From Saccharopolyspora_D taberi (lineage in GTDB: Bacteria > Actinomycetota > Actinomycetes > Mycobacteriales > Pseudonocardiaceae), in NCBI RefSeq assembly GCF_039534165.1, contig NZ_BAAAUX010000029.1, forward strand, positions 124,001-188,000: a stretch of 64,000 bases of DNA, in the 5' to 3' direction. The position numbers were made by a program, and so were the translations under genes. Below the pieces are notes generated by a model that saw only the letters and a list, made by a program, of their open reading frames with translations, had not been told where the DNA came from and did no database searches. Every line of letters starts with the position of its first letter. Within the stretch, counting starts at the first letter, position 1. Of this stretch, positions 1 to 8,683 are shown piece by piece.

Positions 1-483
1 CAGCCAGGACGCCTGGTAGCTGAGCGCGGCGGCGTGCCTGCACGGGTGCTCGAAGTCCGGGCAGTCGCAGTCCGGCTCCAGGTCACCGATGCCCGGCAGC
101 AGCCGGACACCCGCGTCGTCGGCGGAGGCGACCAGCTCCTCGGGCATCTCGCCTTCGAGCAGCGCCGCGATGTGCCCGGAACGGGCCGAAACCCGCTCCA
201 GGAACCGGTCCCATTCCACTTCGGACAGTTCTTCGAGCACCAGCTCGGTGCGGTGCTCGCCCGCCTCCCCGCTGACGGTCGCCGCGATCCGCCCCGGGCT
301 GACCGCGATCGGTCCGACGTGCCCGCCGAACGCGTACCGGCGGCCGTGCACCAGCTGGTCCGGGTCGAGCGCGGTGTCCTCCACCGCCCGCAACCACGCG
401 TTGCCCCACCAGGTCCGGGCGAACCGGCTGCGCCGCCGGGTTCCCTTGGGGAAGGCGGGAAATCCGCGCACCCGATCGTTCAT
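1..483 (-). CDS. SWIM zinc finger protein (3' end beyond window)
   Basis: Only the first 161 codons are present; the gene runs off the left edge. It starts at ATG 483, whose ATGA overlaps the stop of the upstream SNF2 helicase, so the two are translationally coupled. Near residues 140-155 a Cys-x-Cys ... Cys-x-His pattern (DCDCPDFEHPCRHAAALSY) is the SWIM zinc-binding signature. SWIM proteins beside SNF2 ATPases are common in actinobacteria and are thought to form a DNA- or protein-binding partner of the motor; the actual process is unknown. The domain call is firm, the function is not. Confidence 0.85.
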   Translation of the reverse strand, partial: MNDRVRGFPAFPKGTRRRSRFARTWWGNAWLRAVEDTALDPDQLVHGRRYAFGGHVGPIAVSPGRIAATVSGEAGEHRTELVLEELSEVEWDRFLERVSARSGHIAALLEGEMPEELVASADDAGVRLLPGIGDLEPDCDCPDFEHPCRHAAALSYQASWL

Positions 484-2858
484 CGCGCACCTCCCGGCCC
501 GACCAGCTCGGCCAGTTCGGCGTCGGAGAGCTCGGTCAGCGCGGCCTCGCCGGAGGCCAGCACGGACTCGGCCAGCGACCGCTTCCGGTGCAGCATCCCG
601 GCGATCCGGTCCTCGACCGTGCCCTCGGTGATCATCCGGTGCACCTGCACCGGCCTGGTCCGGCCGATGCGGTGGGCGCGGTCGGTGGCCTGGTCCTCCA
701 CCGCCGGGTTCCACCAGCGGTCGTAGTGCACGACGTGGTCCGCCCTGGTCAGGTTGAGCCCGGTCCCGGCAGCCTTGAGCGACAGCAGGAACACCGGCAC
801 CGCGCCTTCCTGGAACTCGCGCACCATCCGCTCCCGCTGCGGCACCGGCGTTCCGCCGTGCAGCAGCCGCGTCGCGATGTCCTGCCCGGCGAGGTGCCGT
901 TCGAGCAGCTTCGCCATCTCGACGTACTGCGTGAACACCAGCACCGATCCGCCTTCGGCCAGGATCGTGCCGAGCAGCTCGTCGAGCAGCTCCAGCTTCC
1001 CCGACCGGCCTTCGAGTTCGCCCCCGCCCAGGAAATGCGCCGGGTGGTTGCAGATCTGCTTCAACGAGGTCAGCAACCGGACGACCAGGCCGCGCCGCTG
1101 GATGCCCTCGCTCTCCCGGATCTCGGCCATGGTTTCGCGCACCACGGCCGCGTACAGCCCGGCCTGCTCCGGCGTCAGCTGCACCGGCAGGTCGGTCTCG
1201 GTCTTCGGTGGCAGTTCCGGCGCGACGCCCGGATCGGACTTGCGGCGACGCAGCAGGAAGGGCCGGACCAGTCGCGAGAACCGTTGCGCCGCACCGGGTT
1301 CCTGCTCGATGCGGCGGACCCAGTGACGCCGGAACTCGGCCGCCGTGCCCAGGAGCCCCGGAGTCGTCCAGTCCAAGATGGACCAAAGATCCGCGAGGTC
1401 GTTCTCCACCGGTGTTCCGGTGAGCGCGACGCGCGCGCGGCAAGGGATCGCGCGCAGGGCTTTCGCCGTACCGGACCGGTGGTTCTTCACGTGCTGCGCC
1501 TCGTCGGCAACCACCATGCCCCACCTGACCCCGGCCAGCGCTTCGGCGTCGACCCGCAACGTTCCGTACGTGGTCAGCACGAATCCCCTGACGTCATCGA
1601 GAGATCGCCGCGTGCCGTGGAACCTGCGCACCCCGACGCCGGGCGCGAAGCGCTCGATCTCGCGCTCCCAGTTGCCCAGCAGCGACGCGGGGCAGACGAT
1701 CAGCGCCGGTCCGCCGCCCCGGTGCAGGTGCACCGCGATGAGCGTGATCGTCTTGCCCAGCCCCATGTCGTCGGCCAGGCAGCCGCCGAGCCCGAGCGAA
1801 AGCAGCCGGTCCAGCCACCGCAGCCCGTCGAGCTGGTAGTGCCGCAGGGTGGCGTTCAGCCCCGGCGGTTGCGGGATCTCGGACTCCGCGGTCAGCTGCT
1901 TCCGCAGCGCGTCCATCCCGCGGACCTCGACCTCCGCCCCGTCGACCTCGGTGCTCCCCGACACCAGCGCCCCGAGCGCGGGTTCCAGCTCGCGATTCCC
2001 CGCCCTGCGGGCGGTTCCTGCATCGACGAGCGCCCACCTGCCGCGCAGCCGTACGATCGGCCGCTGCGCCGAGGCGAGTTCGTCCAGCTCCGCCTCGGAC
2101 AGCGGCTCGCCGTCGACCGACAGCCCCCACTCGAACCGCATGTCGTCCACAAAGGACCTGCCGGAGGCGTGGACGAACGGGCGGACGTCGCGCACCAGCT
2201 CCTTGGGCCAATGCACGTCGACTCCGGCCCCGGCGAGACGGGCCGCCGCGCCGCTGAGCAGGTCCTCGATTTCGTCGTCGTCCAGCGGAAGTGCGTCCGG
2301 CACGGCGTCGTCGAGCAGCCGCTCCAGCGGCGGCCACGTCCGCGCCGCGCGGCGGAGCGCGGGCACGACGTCGCCGGGCGGGAGCTCGCGCGCGTCGACG
2401 ACCCGCGCGGGATCGGCGAGGCTGTGCGCCTGCACGACCGCCCGCGACGGCCCGTCCGGCTCGATCTCCAGCCGCAGCGAGAGCCGCACGTCGTCGCCGA
2501 CCGGATGTGGCTCGACACCGGCGGAATCCGCGGTGCGGGGCAGCTCGTCGGCGACGGCGTCCAGGAACGCGCGGACGAGCTCGACCGGCTGGTGCGCGGC
2601 CAGCCGCCGGACGCACTCGGCGTCCTCCGGGTCCAGCGGTCCGACGCGCCAGGCGTCGAAACCGCCGGTCGCCACGCTCGGCACGATCCGGCCCCGGGCG
2701 ACCAGCCGCAGCGCCAGCACCGCGACCGCCGCCCAGAACCGCTCCGGAGGAGCGTCGGCCCGCTGCAACAGCGGGACCGCCTCCAGCACCCGCATCCTGG
2801 TCCCGTCTTCGAGGACCAGCCTCGAATCGCGCGGCGGTTCCGCCGCCTCGAACCTCAC
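480..2858 (-). CDS. SNF2-family DEAD/DEAH helicase (792 aa)
   Basis: Double-stranded DNA translocase of the SNF2/Rad54-like superfamily 2. The N-terminal 300 residues are an accessory region. The motor follows, with motif I DDMGLGKT, motif II DEAQ, motif III region GTPVEN, and the C-terminal lobe motifs VLVFTQY, GTGLNLT and DRAHRIGR. I take GTG 2858 as start because its GTGA overlaps the stop of the epoxide hydrolase gene, and because the open frame further upstream merely runs antisense-like through that gene. Coupled at its 3' end to the SWIM protein. Likely role is nucleoprotein remodelling or RNA polymerase recycling (RapA-like); substrate cannot be told from sequence. Confidence 0.9.
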   Translation of the reverse strand: MRFEAAEPPRDSRLVLEDGTRMRVLEAVPLLQRADAPPERFWAAVAVLALRLVARGRIVPSVATGGFDAWRVGPLDPEDAECVRRLAAHQPVELVRAFLDAVADELPRTADSAGVEPHPVGDDVRLSLRLEIEPDGPSRAVVQAHSLADPARVVDARELPPGDVVPALRRAARTWPPLERLLDDAVPDALPLDDDEIEDLLSGAAARLAGAGVDVHWPKELVRDVRPFVHASGRSFVDDMRFEWGLSVDGEPLSEAELDELASAQRPIVRLRGRWALVDAGTARRAGNRELEPALGALVSGSTEVDGAEVEVRGMDALRKQLTAESEIPQPPGLNATLRHYQLDGLRWLDRLLSLGLGGCLADDMGLGKTITLIAVHLHRGGGPALIVCPASLLGNWEREIERFAPGVGVRRFHGTRRSLDDVRGFVLTTYGTLRVDAEALAGVRWGMVVADEAQHVKNHRSGTAKALRAIPCRARVALTGTPVENDLADLWSILDWTTPGLLGTAAEFRRHWVRRIEQEPGAAQRFSRLVRPFLLRRRKSDPGVAPELPPKTETDLPVQLTPEQAGLYAAVVRETMAEIRESEGIQRRGLVVRLLTSLKQICNHPAHFLGGGELEGRSGKLELLDELLGTILAEGGSVLVFTQYVEMAKLLERHLAGQDIATRLLHGGTPVPQRERMVREFQEGAVPVFLLSLKAAGTGLNLTRADHVVHYDRWWNPAVEDQATDRAHRIGRTRPVQVHRMITEGTVEDRIAGMLHRKRSLAESVLASGEAALTELSDAELAELVGPGGAR

Positions 2859-4003
2859 CGGGCAAGACCTCCGAAGAACGCGCGGACGTCGGCGACGTAG
2901 AGATCGGGCTGCTCCATCGCGGGGAACGTGCCGCCCCGGTCGTGCTCGGTCCAGCGCACGATGTTGTTGTCCCGCTCGGCGAAACGCCGCACCGGGGCCA
3001 GGATGTCCTTCGGGAACACCGCGACCGCGTGCGGCACGGTGCCCTTCTGCAACTGGTCGATCACGCCTTCCTCCGCCGCGTGCTCGGAGGTGTCCGGCGT
3101 TTCCACGAACGACCGCGCCGAGGAGTGCGCGGTCCCAGTCAGCCAGTACAGCATCGCGGTGGTGAGGATGCGGTCGCGGTCGACGGCCGCGCGCTCCCAG
3201 TCGGTCCATTCCCGGAGCGCGCCGACGATCCACGCGAGCTGGCCGACGGGCGAGTCGGTGAGCGCGTAGGCCAGCGACAGCGGCTTGGTGGACTGGATCA
3301 GCTTGTAGCCGTAGAGCTCCTTCATGTACCGGTCCCACGCGCCCATGCGGGCGAAGTCGGTCAGCCCCTCCATCTCGGCCGGATCGCCGGACGGGAAGGT
3401 GATCAGGCCGTTGGTGTGCACGCCGACCACGTTCTCGGGCGCCACCAGCGCCAGCTCGCGGGAGATCCACGACGCCCAGTCGCCGCCCTGCGCGGCGTAG
3501 CGGTCGTAGCCGAGCCTGCGCATCAGCTCCGCCCACGCCTCGGCGATCCGGCGCGTGCCCCAGCCCAGCTCGCGCGTCGGGCCGGAGAACCCGTAGCCGG
3601 GAGGCGCCGGGATGACCAGGTGGAACGCCTGCTCGCCCGCGGGCGGGTCGGTCAGCGGGCCGATGACGTCGAGGAACTCGGCGACCGAGCTGGGCCAGCC
3701 GTGCGTGATGACCAGTGGCAGCGCGTCCGGCCGCGGCGAGCGGACGTGCAGGAAGTGCACGCGGGCACCGTCGATCTCGGTGGTGAACTGCGGGTGCTGG
3801 TTGAGGCGCGCCTCCTGCGCGCGCCAGTCGTAGCCGGTGCGCCAGTGCTCGGCGAGGTCCCGGAGGTAGCCGACCGGCGCGCCGTGCTCCCAGCCGAGAC
3901 CGGGGAGCTCGTCCGGCCACCGGACGCGGGCCAGGCGTTCGCGCAGGTCGTCGAGGTCGGCCTGCGGGATGTCGATGCGGAAGGGCTGGATCTCGGTGGT
4001 CAA
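2855..4003 (-). CDS. Epoxide hydrolase, EHN-type alpha/beta hydrolase (382 aa)
   Basis: Resembles microsomal-type epoxide hydrolases: an N-terminal EHN lid segment (residues 1-110, with the RWPDE motif), then an alpha/beta hydrolase core. HGWPSS supplies the oxyanion region. The nucleophile elbow GGDW carries Asp, as expected for an epoxide hydrolase rather than an esterase. A late His-containing segment (near WTEHDRGG) fits the base. Full family length. First gene of a coupled set with the helicase and SWIM gene, although no metabolic link is obvious. A 13-bp palindrome directly upstream suggests repressor control. Confidence 0.88.
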   Translation of the reverse strand: MTTEIQPFRIDIPQADLDDLRERLARVRWPDELPGLGWEHGAPVGYLRDLAEHWRTGYDWRAQEARLNQHPQFTTEIDGARVHFLHVRSPRPDALPLVITHGWPSSVAEFLDVIGPLTDPPAGEQAFHLVIPAPPGYGFSGPTRELGWGTRRIAEAWAELMRRLGYDRYAAQGGDWASWISRELALVAPENVVGVHTNGLITFPSGDPAEMEGLTDFARMGAWDRYMKELYGYKLIQSTKPLSLAYALTDSPVGQLAWIVGALREWTDWERAAVDRDRILTTAMLYWLTGTAHSSARSFVETPDTSEHAAEEGVIDQLQKGTVPHAVAVFPKDILAPVRRFAERDNNIVRWTEHDRGGTFPAMEQPDLYVADVRAFFGGLAR

Positions 4004-4015
4004 GGCGCTCCCTTT

Positions 4016-4028
4016 CGTACGGCGTACG
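4016..4028. promoter_or_regulatory. Palindrome CGTACGGCGTACG, candidate operator
   Basis: Perfect 13-nt palindrome (CGTACG-G-CGTACG) 12 nt upstream of the epoxide hydrolase ATG, followed by a partly repeated GTACGGTACC. Position and symmetry suit a TetR-type repressor site. No regulator gene is adjacent, so this is inference. Confidence 0.4.
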
Positions 4029-4071
4029 GTACCTAATACGTCCGAGGGTGCGGGTTTGTTCCCGAGGTGCG

Positions 4072-4106
4072 AAAAAAATCGCCCCCGACTTCGAGCCGGG
4101 GGCGAT
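4072..4106 (-). terminator. Rho-independent terminator of the sugar porter gene
   Basis: On the minus strand, 19 nt after the sugar porter stop, a perfect 10-bp GC stem (ATCGCCCCCG / CGGGGGCGAT, loop 9 nt) is followed directly by seven T residues. Textbook intrinsic terminator. Confidence 0.9.
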
Positions 4107-4124
4107 TTCGGAGGAAAGGGCTGG

Positions 4125-5534
4125 TCAGCTGCCCATCTCCTCCAGGGAGCGGCCGTTGGTCTCCTTCAGGTACTTGACCACGAACACCAGCGAGAGCAGC
4201 GCGAACACCGCGTACATGAAGTACGTGGCGGGCAGGTTCCAGTCGCGCAGGCTCGGGAAGCTCACGGTCACCAGCCAGTTCGCGACCCAGTTGGTCGCGG
4301 TGCCGACGGCCAGCGCGGCGGCGCGGATCCGGGCCGGGAACATCTCGCCCAGCAGCACCCACATCACCACGCCCCACGAGCCGGCGAAGAACAGCACGAA
4401 CGCGCTCGCCGAGATCAGCGCGACCACGCCCCACTGGTACGGCAGGTGCGCGTCCTCGCCGACGACCTCGGCGAAGCTGAACGCCCAGCCGGTCACGGCC
4501 AGCGACACGGCCATGCCCAGCGAACCGATCACCAGCAGCGGCTTGCGGCCGATCTTGTCGACCAGCGCGATGGCGATGAAGGTGCCGACGATGTTGACGA
4601 TCGAGGTGAACAGGCTCAGCAGCAGCGAGTTGCTCTCATCGATGCCGACCGACTGCCACAGCGACGACGAGTAGTAGAAGATCACGTTGATGCCGACGAA
4701 CTGCTGCAGCGCGGCGATCGCCATGCCGACCCAGACGATCGGCAGCACGCCGAAGCGGCCCTTGAGGTCGCTGAGCCGGGGCTTGTGCTCGCCGCCCAGC
4801 GCGCCGCGGATCTCGGCGATCTTCTCGTCCGGATCGCCGCCCTCGATCTTGGCCAGCACCTCGCGGGCGCGGTCGGCCTTGCCTGCCGCGACCAGGTAGC
4901 GCGGCGACTCGGGGATGGCGGAGGCGACGACCAGGTAGATCACCGCGGGAACGGCAGCGGCGCCGAGCATCCACTGCCACGCCTGCAACGGCCCGAGCAT
5001 CCCGGAGGCGCTGCCGCCGGCAGCGGCGGCGAGGCCGAAGTTCACCAGCTGCGACACGGCGATGCCCAGCACGATCGCGAGCTGTTGCAGCGAAGCGAGC
5101 CTGCCGCGGTAGGCCGCGGGCGCGACCTCGGCGATGTAGGCCGGGGCGATCACCGACGCGATGCCGATGGCGACACCGCCGACCACCCGCCACAGCGCCA
5201 GGTCCCAGATCGCGAACGGCACCGCGGAACCGACGGCGCTGATGATGAACAGCACGGCGGCGAGCTGCATGACGCGGATGCGGCCGATCCGGTCGGCCAG
5301 CCCGCCCGCGATCCCGGCGCCGACGGCGGAACCGAGCAGGGCGGACGAGACGGTCAGCCCGGTCATCGCGGAACCGACCTGGAAGTGGGCCTGGATGGCG
5401 TCGACACCGCCGTTGATGACGGAGGTGTCGTAGCCGAAGAGGAACCCGCCGAGGGCCGCCGCCCCGGCGATCATCACCACGTGCCCCAGGTGTTCGGTCG
5501 AAGCGCCAGGGGCTCGCGACTGCGATACCGACAT
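4125..5534 (-). CDS. MFS sugar porter, GlcP/XylE-like (469 aa)
   Basis: Twelve-helix sugar/proton symporter of the major facilitator superfamily. Diagnostic sugar-porter motifs appear in order: GFLFGYDTSVINGG in helix 1, DRIGR after helix 2, PESPRYL before the central loop, QQFVGINVIFYY in helix 7, DKIGRKPL in loop 8-9, GEMFPARIR in loop 10-11, and the C-terminal KETNGRSLEE (PETKG-like). Length is typical. Substrate probably glucose or another hexose/pentose by similarity to GlcP, which sequence alone cannot settle. Single-gene unit with its own terminator and two inverted repeats upstream. Confidence 0.9.
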   Translation of the reverse strand: MSVSQSRAPGASTEHLGHVVMIAGAAALGGFLFGYDTSVINGGVDAIQAHFQVGSAMTGLTVSSALLGSAVGAGIAGGLADRIGRIRVMQLAAVLFIISAVGSAVPFAIWDLALWRVVGGVAIGIASVIAPAYIAEVAPAAYRGRLASLQQLAIVLGIAVSQLVNFGLAAAAGGSASGMLGPLQAWQWMLGAAAVPAVIYLVVASAIPESPRYLVAAGKADRAREVLAKIEGGDPDEKIAEIRGALGGEHKPRLSDLKGRFGVLPIVWVGMAIAALQQFVGINVIFYYSSSLWQSVGIDESNSLLLSLFTSIVNIVGTFIAIALVDKIGRKPLLVIGSLGMAVSLAVTGWAFSFAEVVGEDAHLPYQWGVVALISASAFVLFFAGSWGVVMWVLLGEMFPARIRAAALAVGTATNWVANWLVTVSFPSLRDWNLPATYFMYAVFALLSLVFVVKYLKETNGRSLEEMGS

Positions 5535-5608
5535 CGAGTTCTCCCGGTGCCCGCCCGCCGATCAGCCCCTTTGCGTGATCGTTCCAGTGCGTCGGGCCCC
5601 GACACCGT

Positions 5609-5655
5609 AAGTTCTGAACCCGAACTTGACTTCCACGATTCAGAGTGACCCTGAA
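5609..5655. promoter_or_regulatory. Two 7-nt-spaced inverted repeats upstream of sugar porter
   Basis: AAGTTC-N7-GAACTT (5609-5627) and TTCAG-N7-CTGAA (5639-5655) lie 75-120 nt upstream of the porter start. Both are perfect dyads with the same spacer length. They are candidate operators for a repressor or activator of the porter; no experimental basis. Confidence 0.35.
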
Positions 5656-5716
5656 CACACCGGAGCTGAATCGGACCAGATCGCCTGACCAGTGGCAACG
5701 GACCGAGTCGGAGCGA

Positions 5717-6298
5717 CTACCGCCTGGTGTCGGCGCGGACGAAGTTCAGGTACGCGCGCGAAGGGGTCGGGCCCCGCTGGCCCTGGTACCGCGAACCGGC
5801 CTCCCGCGAGCCGTAGGGGTGGTCGGCGGGGCTGGAGAGCCGGAACAGGCAGAGTTGCCCGATCTTCATGCCGGGCCACAACGTGATCGGCAGGTTGGCG
5901 ACGTTGGAGAGTTCGAGCGTGATGTGCCCGGTGAACCCGGGGTCGATGAACCCGGCGGTGGAGTGGGTCAGCAGCCCGAGCCGCCCGAGCGAGGACTTGC
6001 CCTCCAGGCGGCCCGCGAGATCGTCCGGCAGGCTGACGAGCTCGAAGGTCGACCCGAGCACGAACTCCCCGGGGTGCAGCACGAAGGGCTCCCCGTCGGG
6101 CACCTCCCGCAGCGAGGTCAGCTCGTCCTGCTGCTGCGAGGGATCGATGTGGGTGTACTTGGTGTTGTCGAACACCCGGAAGTAGCGATCCAGCCGCACG
6201 TCGATGCTCGACGGCTGGATCATGGCGGCGTCGAAGGGATCCAGCTCCAGACGTCCGTCGGCGAGCTCTTTGCGCAGGTCCCGGTCACTCAGCAACAC
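5717..6298 (-). CDS. dcd: dCTP deaminase (193 aa)
   Basis: Deaminates dCTP for thymidylate synthesis. GKSSLGRLGL contains the catalytic Ser and Arg, and GHITLEL the catalytic Glu of the family; AGFIDPGFTG is the dUTPase-like strand. Length and sequence match the actinobacterial form, which in Mycobacterium is bifunctional (deaminase plus dUTPase, giving dUMP); that this one is bifunctional is inference. It starts at ATG 6298 (MLLSDRDLRKEL), the normal family N terminus. Monocistronic, next to the tRNA-Gly gene on the other strand. Confidence 0.96.
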   Translation of the reverse strand: MLLSDRDLRKELADGRLELDPFDAAMIQPSSIDVRLDRYFRVFDNTKYTHIDPSQQQDELTSLREVPDGEPFVLHPGEFVLGSTFELVSLPDDLAGRLEGKSSLGRLGLLTHSTAGFIDPGFTGHITLELSNVANLPITLWPGMKIGQLCLFRLSSPADHPYGSREAGSRYQGQRGPTPSRAYLNFVRADTRR

Positions 6299-6376
6299 CG
6301 GTCAAGCGTATCGGGCAGCCGGTTACCGATCTTCGACGGCCGCCGTGCTAGGCTGTCACACGCCGCGAGCGGCAGT

Positions 6377-6447
6377 GCGGATGTAGTTCAATGGTAGAAC
6401 ATCAGCTTCCCAAGCTGAGAACGCGGGTTCGATTCCCGTCATCCGCT
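6377..6447 (+). tRNA. tRNA-Gly (anticodon CCC)
   Basis: A 71-nt cloverleaf: acceptor stem GCGGATG/CATCCGC with discriminator T, D-arm with AATGGT loop, anticodon stem TCAGC/GCTGA enclosing loop TTCCCAA (anticodon CCC), and T-arm GGGTTCGATTCCC. The 3' CCA is not encoded, as usual in actinobacteria. Decodes GGG. Confidence 0.97.
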
Positions 6448-6454
6448 CTCTTGG

Positions 6455-6490
6455 CGAAGGCCCAGGTCAACGACCTGGGCCTTCGTCGTT
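6455..6490 (+). terminator. Terminator after tRNA-Gly
   Basis: Perfect 14-bp stem (6455-6468 with 6472-6485, loop AAC) eight nt after the tRNA, followed by a short T-rich tail. Confidence 0.8.
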
Positions 6491-6610
6491 TCTGGACCGC
6501 GCGGGTGGGCATCTGGCCCGAACGCGTGAATCTTGGGCGCCTCCTGTAGACGAAACGGGCTTTCGTCGCGAGTTCCTGTCAGATGGAAGGGACTGGGAGG
6601 ACGGAGACGG

Positions 6611-6862
6611 ATGATCACCGTTTGGGCACTGGTGGCCGTGCTGGGGTCGGCGTGCGTTGTCCTGTTGCGCGACCTCATCGCTTTGCATCGCAGTCGGCTG
6701 CGGCGGGCCAGTCTCGAACGACTTGCGTTCGAGGCGCGTTCCGGCTTCCGGGTTGTTGATCGGGATGCGGACGGGTCCACCACCGAGGTCACCGCGGCGC
6801 CGTCGCCCGGGCGCGGGGCGATGGCCGCCGACGAGCCGGAAACAGACCATGTTCGGCCCTGA
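6611..6862 (+). CDS. Small membrane-anchored protein (83 aa), unknown
   Basis: Begins at ATG 6611 after GGGAGGACGGAG. One N-terminal membrane segment (residues 1-20, ITVWALVAVLGSACVVLL) is followed by a basic juxtamembrane stretch and a polar, acidic tail. No recognised domain. Its last 14 nt overlap the start of the following sigma factor gene, so they are probably co-transcribed. It might tether or sense for the sigma factor, but it lacks a zinc anti-sigma motif, so that role is only a guess. Confidence 0.6.
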   Translation: MITVWALVAVLGSACVVLLRDLIALHRSRLRRASLERLAFEARSGFRVVDRDADGSTTEVTAAPSPGRGAMAADEPETDHVRP

Positions 6863-7385
6863 GGAGCCTGGCGAGCCGTTCGAGGAGTTCTACCTGGCTA
6901 CCGCCGAGCAGGTTGTTCGCGTGATTACCAGGATGGCTGCGGGCAATTCGCACCTGGGCGAGGAAATCAGCCAGCAAGCCTACGTGGCGATGCTGGAGTG
7001 CTGGCCGAAGCGCCGGCATGCTTCCCAGGAGGACAATCGTCGCTATGTAATCGGGATCGCCGCGAAGAAGCTCGCCGACTGGTACCGGCGCCTGCGCGAC
7101 TGGGATGCCATCGACGACGAGAACGACTGCCCTGCCGTTGATCCTGGATTCGACAAGGTGCTCAACGAACTGTCGGTGTTCAAGGCAGTCCGGGACCTGA
7201 TCGAACAGCAGCCGGCTCACCGGCGCAGCGTCGGAGTGCTGTACTTCGTCGAAGAGTGGCCGTACCAGGAGATCGCGGAGGCTTTGGCCATCAGCGAATC
7301 AACGGTACGAACGCAGATCGAACGACTACGTGGACACCTGAAGCCATTGATCCACCAGCTCTACGGGGGAGGCGAACGATCATGA
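6849..7385 (+). CDS. ECF-type RNA polymerase sigma factor (178 aa)
   Basis: Short sigma-70 family protein. Region 2 covers about residues 10-75 (GEEISQQAYVAMLECW helix). Region 4 covers about 115-170, ending in the helix-turn-helix YQEIAEALAISESTVRTQIERL. ATG 6849 gives the natural N terminus (MFGPEEPGEPF). Overlaps the small membrane gene upstream and is coupled by ATGA to the GGDEF gene downstream, so all three form one transcription unit. No classical anti-sigma factor gene is adjacent; the target promoters are unknown. Confidence 0.85.
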   Translation: MFGPEEPGEPFEEFYLATAEQVVRVITRMAAGNSHLGEEISQQAYVAMLECWPKRRHASQEDNRRYVIGIAAKKLADWYRRLRDWDAIDDENDCPAVDPGFDKVLNELSVFKAVRDLIEQQPAHRRSVGVLYFVEEWPYQEIAEALAISESTVRTQIERLRGHLKPLIHQLYGGGERS

Positions 7386-8122
7386 GCGCTACCGACGATG
7401 CCCGTGAGTTGGTGCAGCGGGCCTACGACGCCGACTCCCGTCAGAGCACGTTCGACCCGCACAACGGGCTTGCCGACGTGCTCCGCCGCGCTGGTGTGGT
7501 GCGTGGTGCGCAAAGAGCAGCACAACACTCCGCGCAAGAGCGCACGGCAACTGAGCACGTTCGCCGCGGCGGCACGGCCGGAGTGGTTGCGGTGGGTAGG
7601 TATTCCGTTGCTGGGACGGCGGTCCTCGAAGAGCCGGGCACCGTCACAGCGGCGAACATCGCCGATTGGCCCCGCACGGACCTGCTCGACCCGCTTACCC
7701 AGCTGCCTGGCCGCGATCTGCTGCTGGACCGGCTCGAACAGTCACTGACCCGCTCCCGAACCCGCGGCACGCTGACCACGCTGGTGCTGCTCGACGTGCA
7801 TCAGCTCTCCGCCTTCAACACCGAGCACGGCTTCGAGCGCGGCGACGAGCTGCTCACCACACTCGCCGGTCGGCTGTGTGAAGGGATGAGCGACAGCTAC
7901 ACCGTTTTCCGGTACGGCGGGGACGAGTTCGCCGTGGTCGCGGAGCACCCGGGCGGCACCGGTGAAGAGATCGCCGAGCAAGCCCGGGAGGTCACGAGCT
8001 GGCCGATGCGCGTCGGTCGCAAGCGGGTCCGCCCCGGCCTCCGTGTCTCATGGGTCACCACGAACGGGCGTGCCTCGGTCGACTCCGTACTCGCCCGCGC
8101 GGAGCAGCTACTCCATAACTGA
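7382..8122 (+). CDS. GGDEF-domain protein (246 aa)
   Basis: C-terminal half is a diguanylate cyclase-type GGDEF domain: DPLTQLPGRDLLLDRL entry helix, metal-site LLDVHQ, a conserved Asn in FNTEHG, and an intact YGGDEFAV signature near residues 178-185. No RxxD product-inhibition site lies five residues before GGDEF. The N-terminal 100 residues have no recognised domain. The protein is shorter and more divergent than classical cyclases, so enzymatic activity is plausible but unproved. Coupled by ATGA to the ECF sigma factor. Its 3' end overlaps the convergent flavoprotein gene by 15 nt. Confidence 0.8.
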   Translation: MSATDDARELVQRAYDADSRQSTFDPHNGLADVLRRAGVVRGAQRAAQHSAQERTATEHVRRGGTAGVVAVGRYSVAGTAVLEEPGTVTAANIADWPRTDLLDPLTQLPGRDLLLDRLEQSLTRSRTRGTLTTLVLLDVHQLSAFNTEHGFERGDELLTTLAGRLCEGMSDSYTVFRYGGDEFAVVAEHPGGTGEEIAEQAREVTSWPMRVGRKRVRPGLRVSWVTTNGRASVDSVLARAEQLLHN

Positions 8123-8644
8123 CGCGACGGCGTCGAGGATCTTCGTCCACGGGAGGTCCCGGTCCGCTTCCGTCCCCGGGGCCGGAAGCGGGTCGTCGGC
8201 CAACACCAACACGCCGGCGCTGCGGAGGGCGTCGACGTGGGAGGTCCACGCGGGGTGGCCGGCGTGGGCGGTGTTGATCTTCGGGACGACGATCACCGGG
8301 ACAGTGCGGGCTCCGATGACTTCGCAGGCCGCTGTCAGGGCCTGGTTGTCGGCGAGGCCGAGGGCGAGTTTGGCGACTGTGTTCGCCGTTGCGGGGCAGA
8401 CGAGGTAGCAGTCGATCGGTGGGTGCGGCTTGTCCTCCGTCGGCAGGCGCGGCGTGGTTCGGCAGGGCAGGCCCGTCACGTCCTCGATGCGCTGGAGTTC
8501 TCCGTTGGCCTGCAACCAGGTTCCGGCCGTCGGCGTCAGCGTGACCGCGACCTGCCAGCCTCGGGCTATCGCGGGTTCGATCAGCGCTGGGCGGATCTTC
8601 TCCACGCCGTCGGCCGCCGAGCCGATCAGGCCCAAAGTGCCCAT
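8108..8644 (-). CDS. Flavoprotein of the HFCD family (178 aa)
   Basis: Rossmann-like FMN-binding fold of the DFP/phosphopantothenoylcysteine decarboxylase-like (PF02441-type) family. The start MGTLGLIGSAADGV is the first beta strand and FMN loop, LTPTAGTWL the second, and LVCPATANTVAKLALGLAD the conserved PxxANT-like loop. Family members decarboxylate cysteine-containing peptides or act as prenyl-FMN enzymes; the substrate here is unknown. ATG 8644 is preferred over an upstream ATG because it begins exactly at the first strand. Convergent with the GGDEF gene. Confidence 0.8.
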   Translation of the reverse strand: MGTLGLIGSAADGVEKIRPALIEPAIARGWQVAVTLTPTAGTWLQANGELQRIEDVTGLPCRTTPRLPTEDKPHPPIDCYLVCPATANTVAKLALGLADNQALTAACEVIGARTVPVIVVPKINTAHAGHPAWTSHVDALRSAGVLVLADDPLPAPGTEADRDLPWTKILDAVASVME

Positions 8645-8683
8645 CGGTTCCCCAATCCTTCGACTTTCCGACATGATCGGACC

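Noticed and set aside
480..3920. A single 1146-aa helicase running through the epoxide hydrolase region
   Set aside because: Residues before 2858 are low-complexity Arg/Ala-rich sequence antisense-like to the real hydrolase frame; the overlap at 2855-2858 marks the true start.
7398..7748. Frameshift in the N-terminal half of the GGDEF gene
   Set aside because: An alternative frame is open, but the annotated frame starts at a coupled ATG and runs continuously into the intact GGDEF domain.
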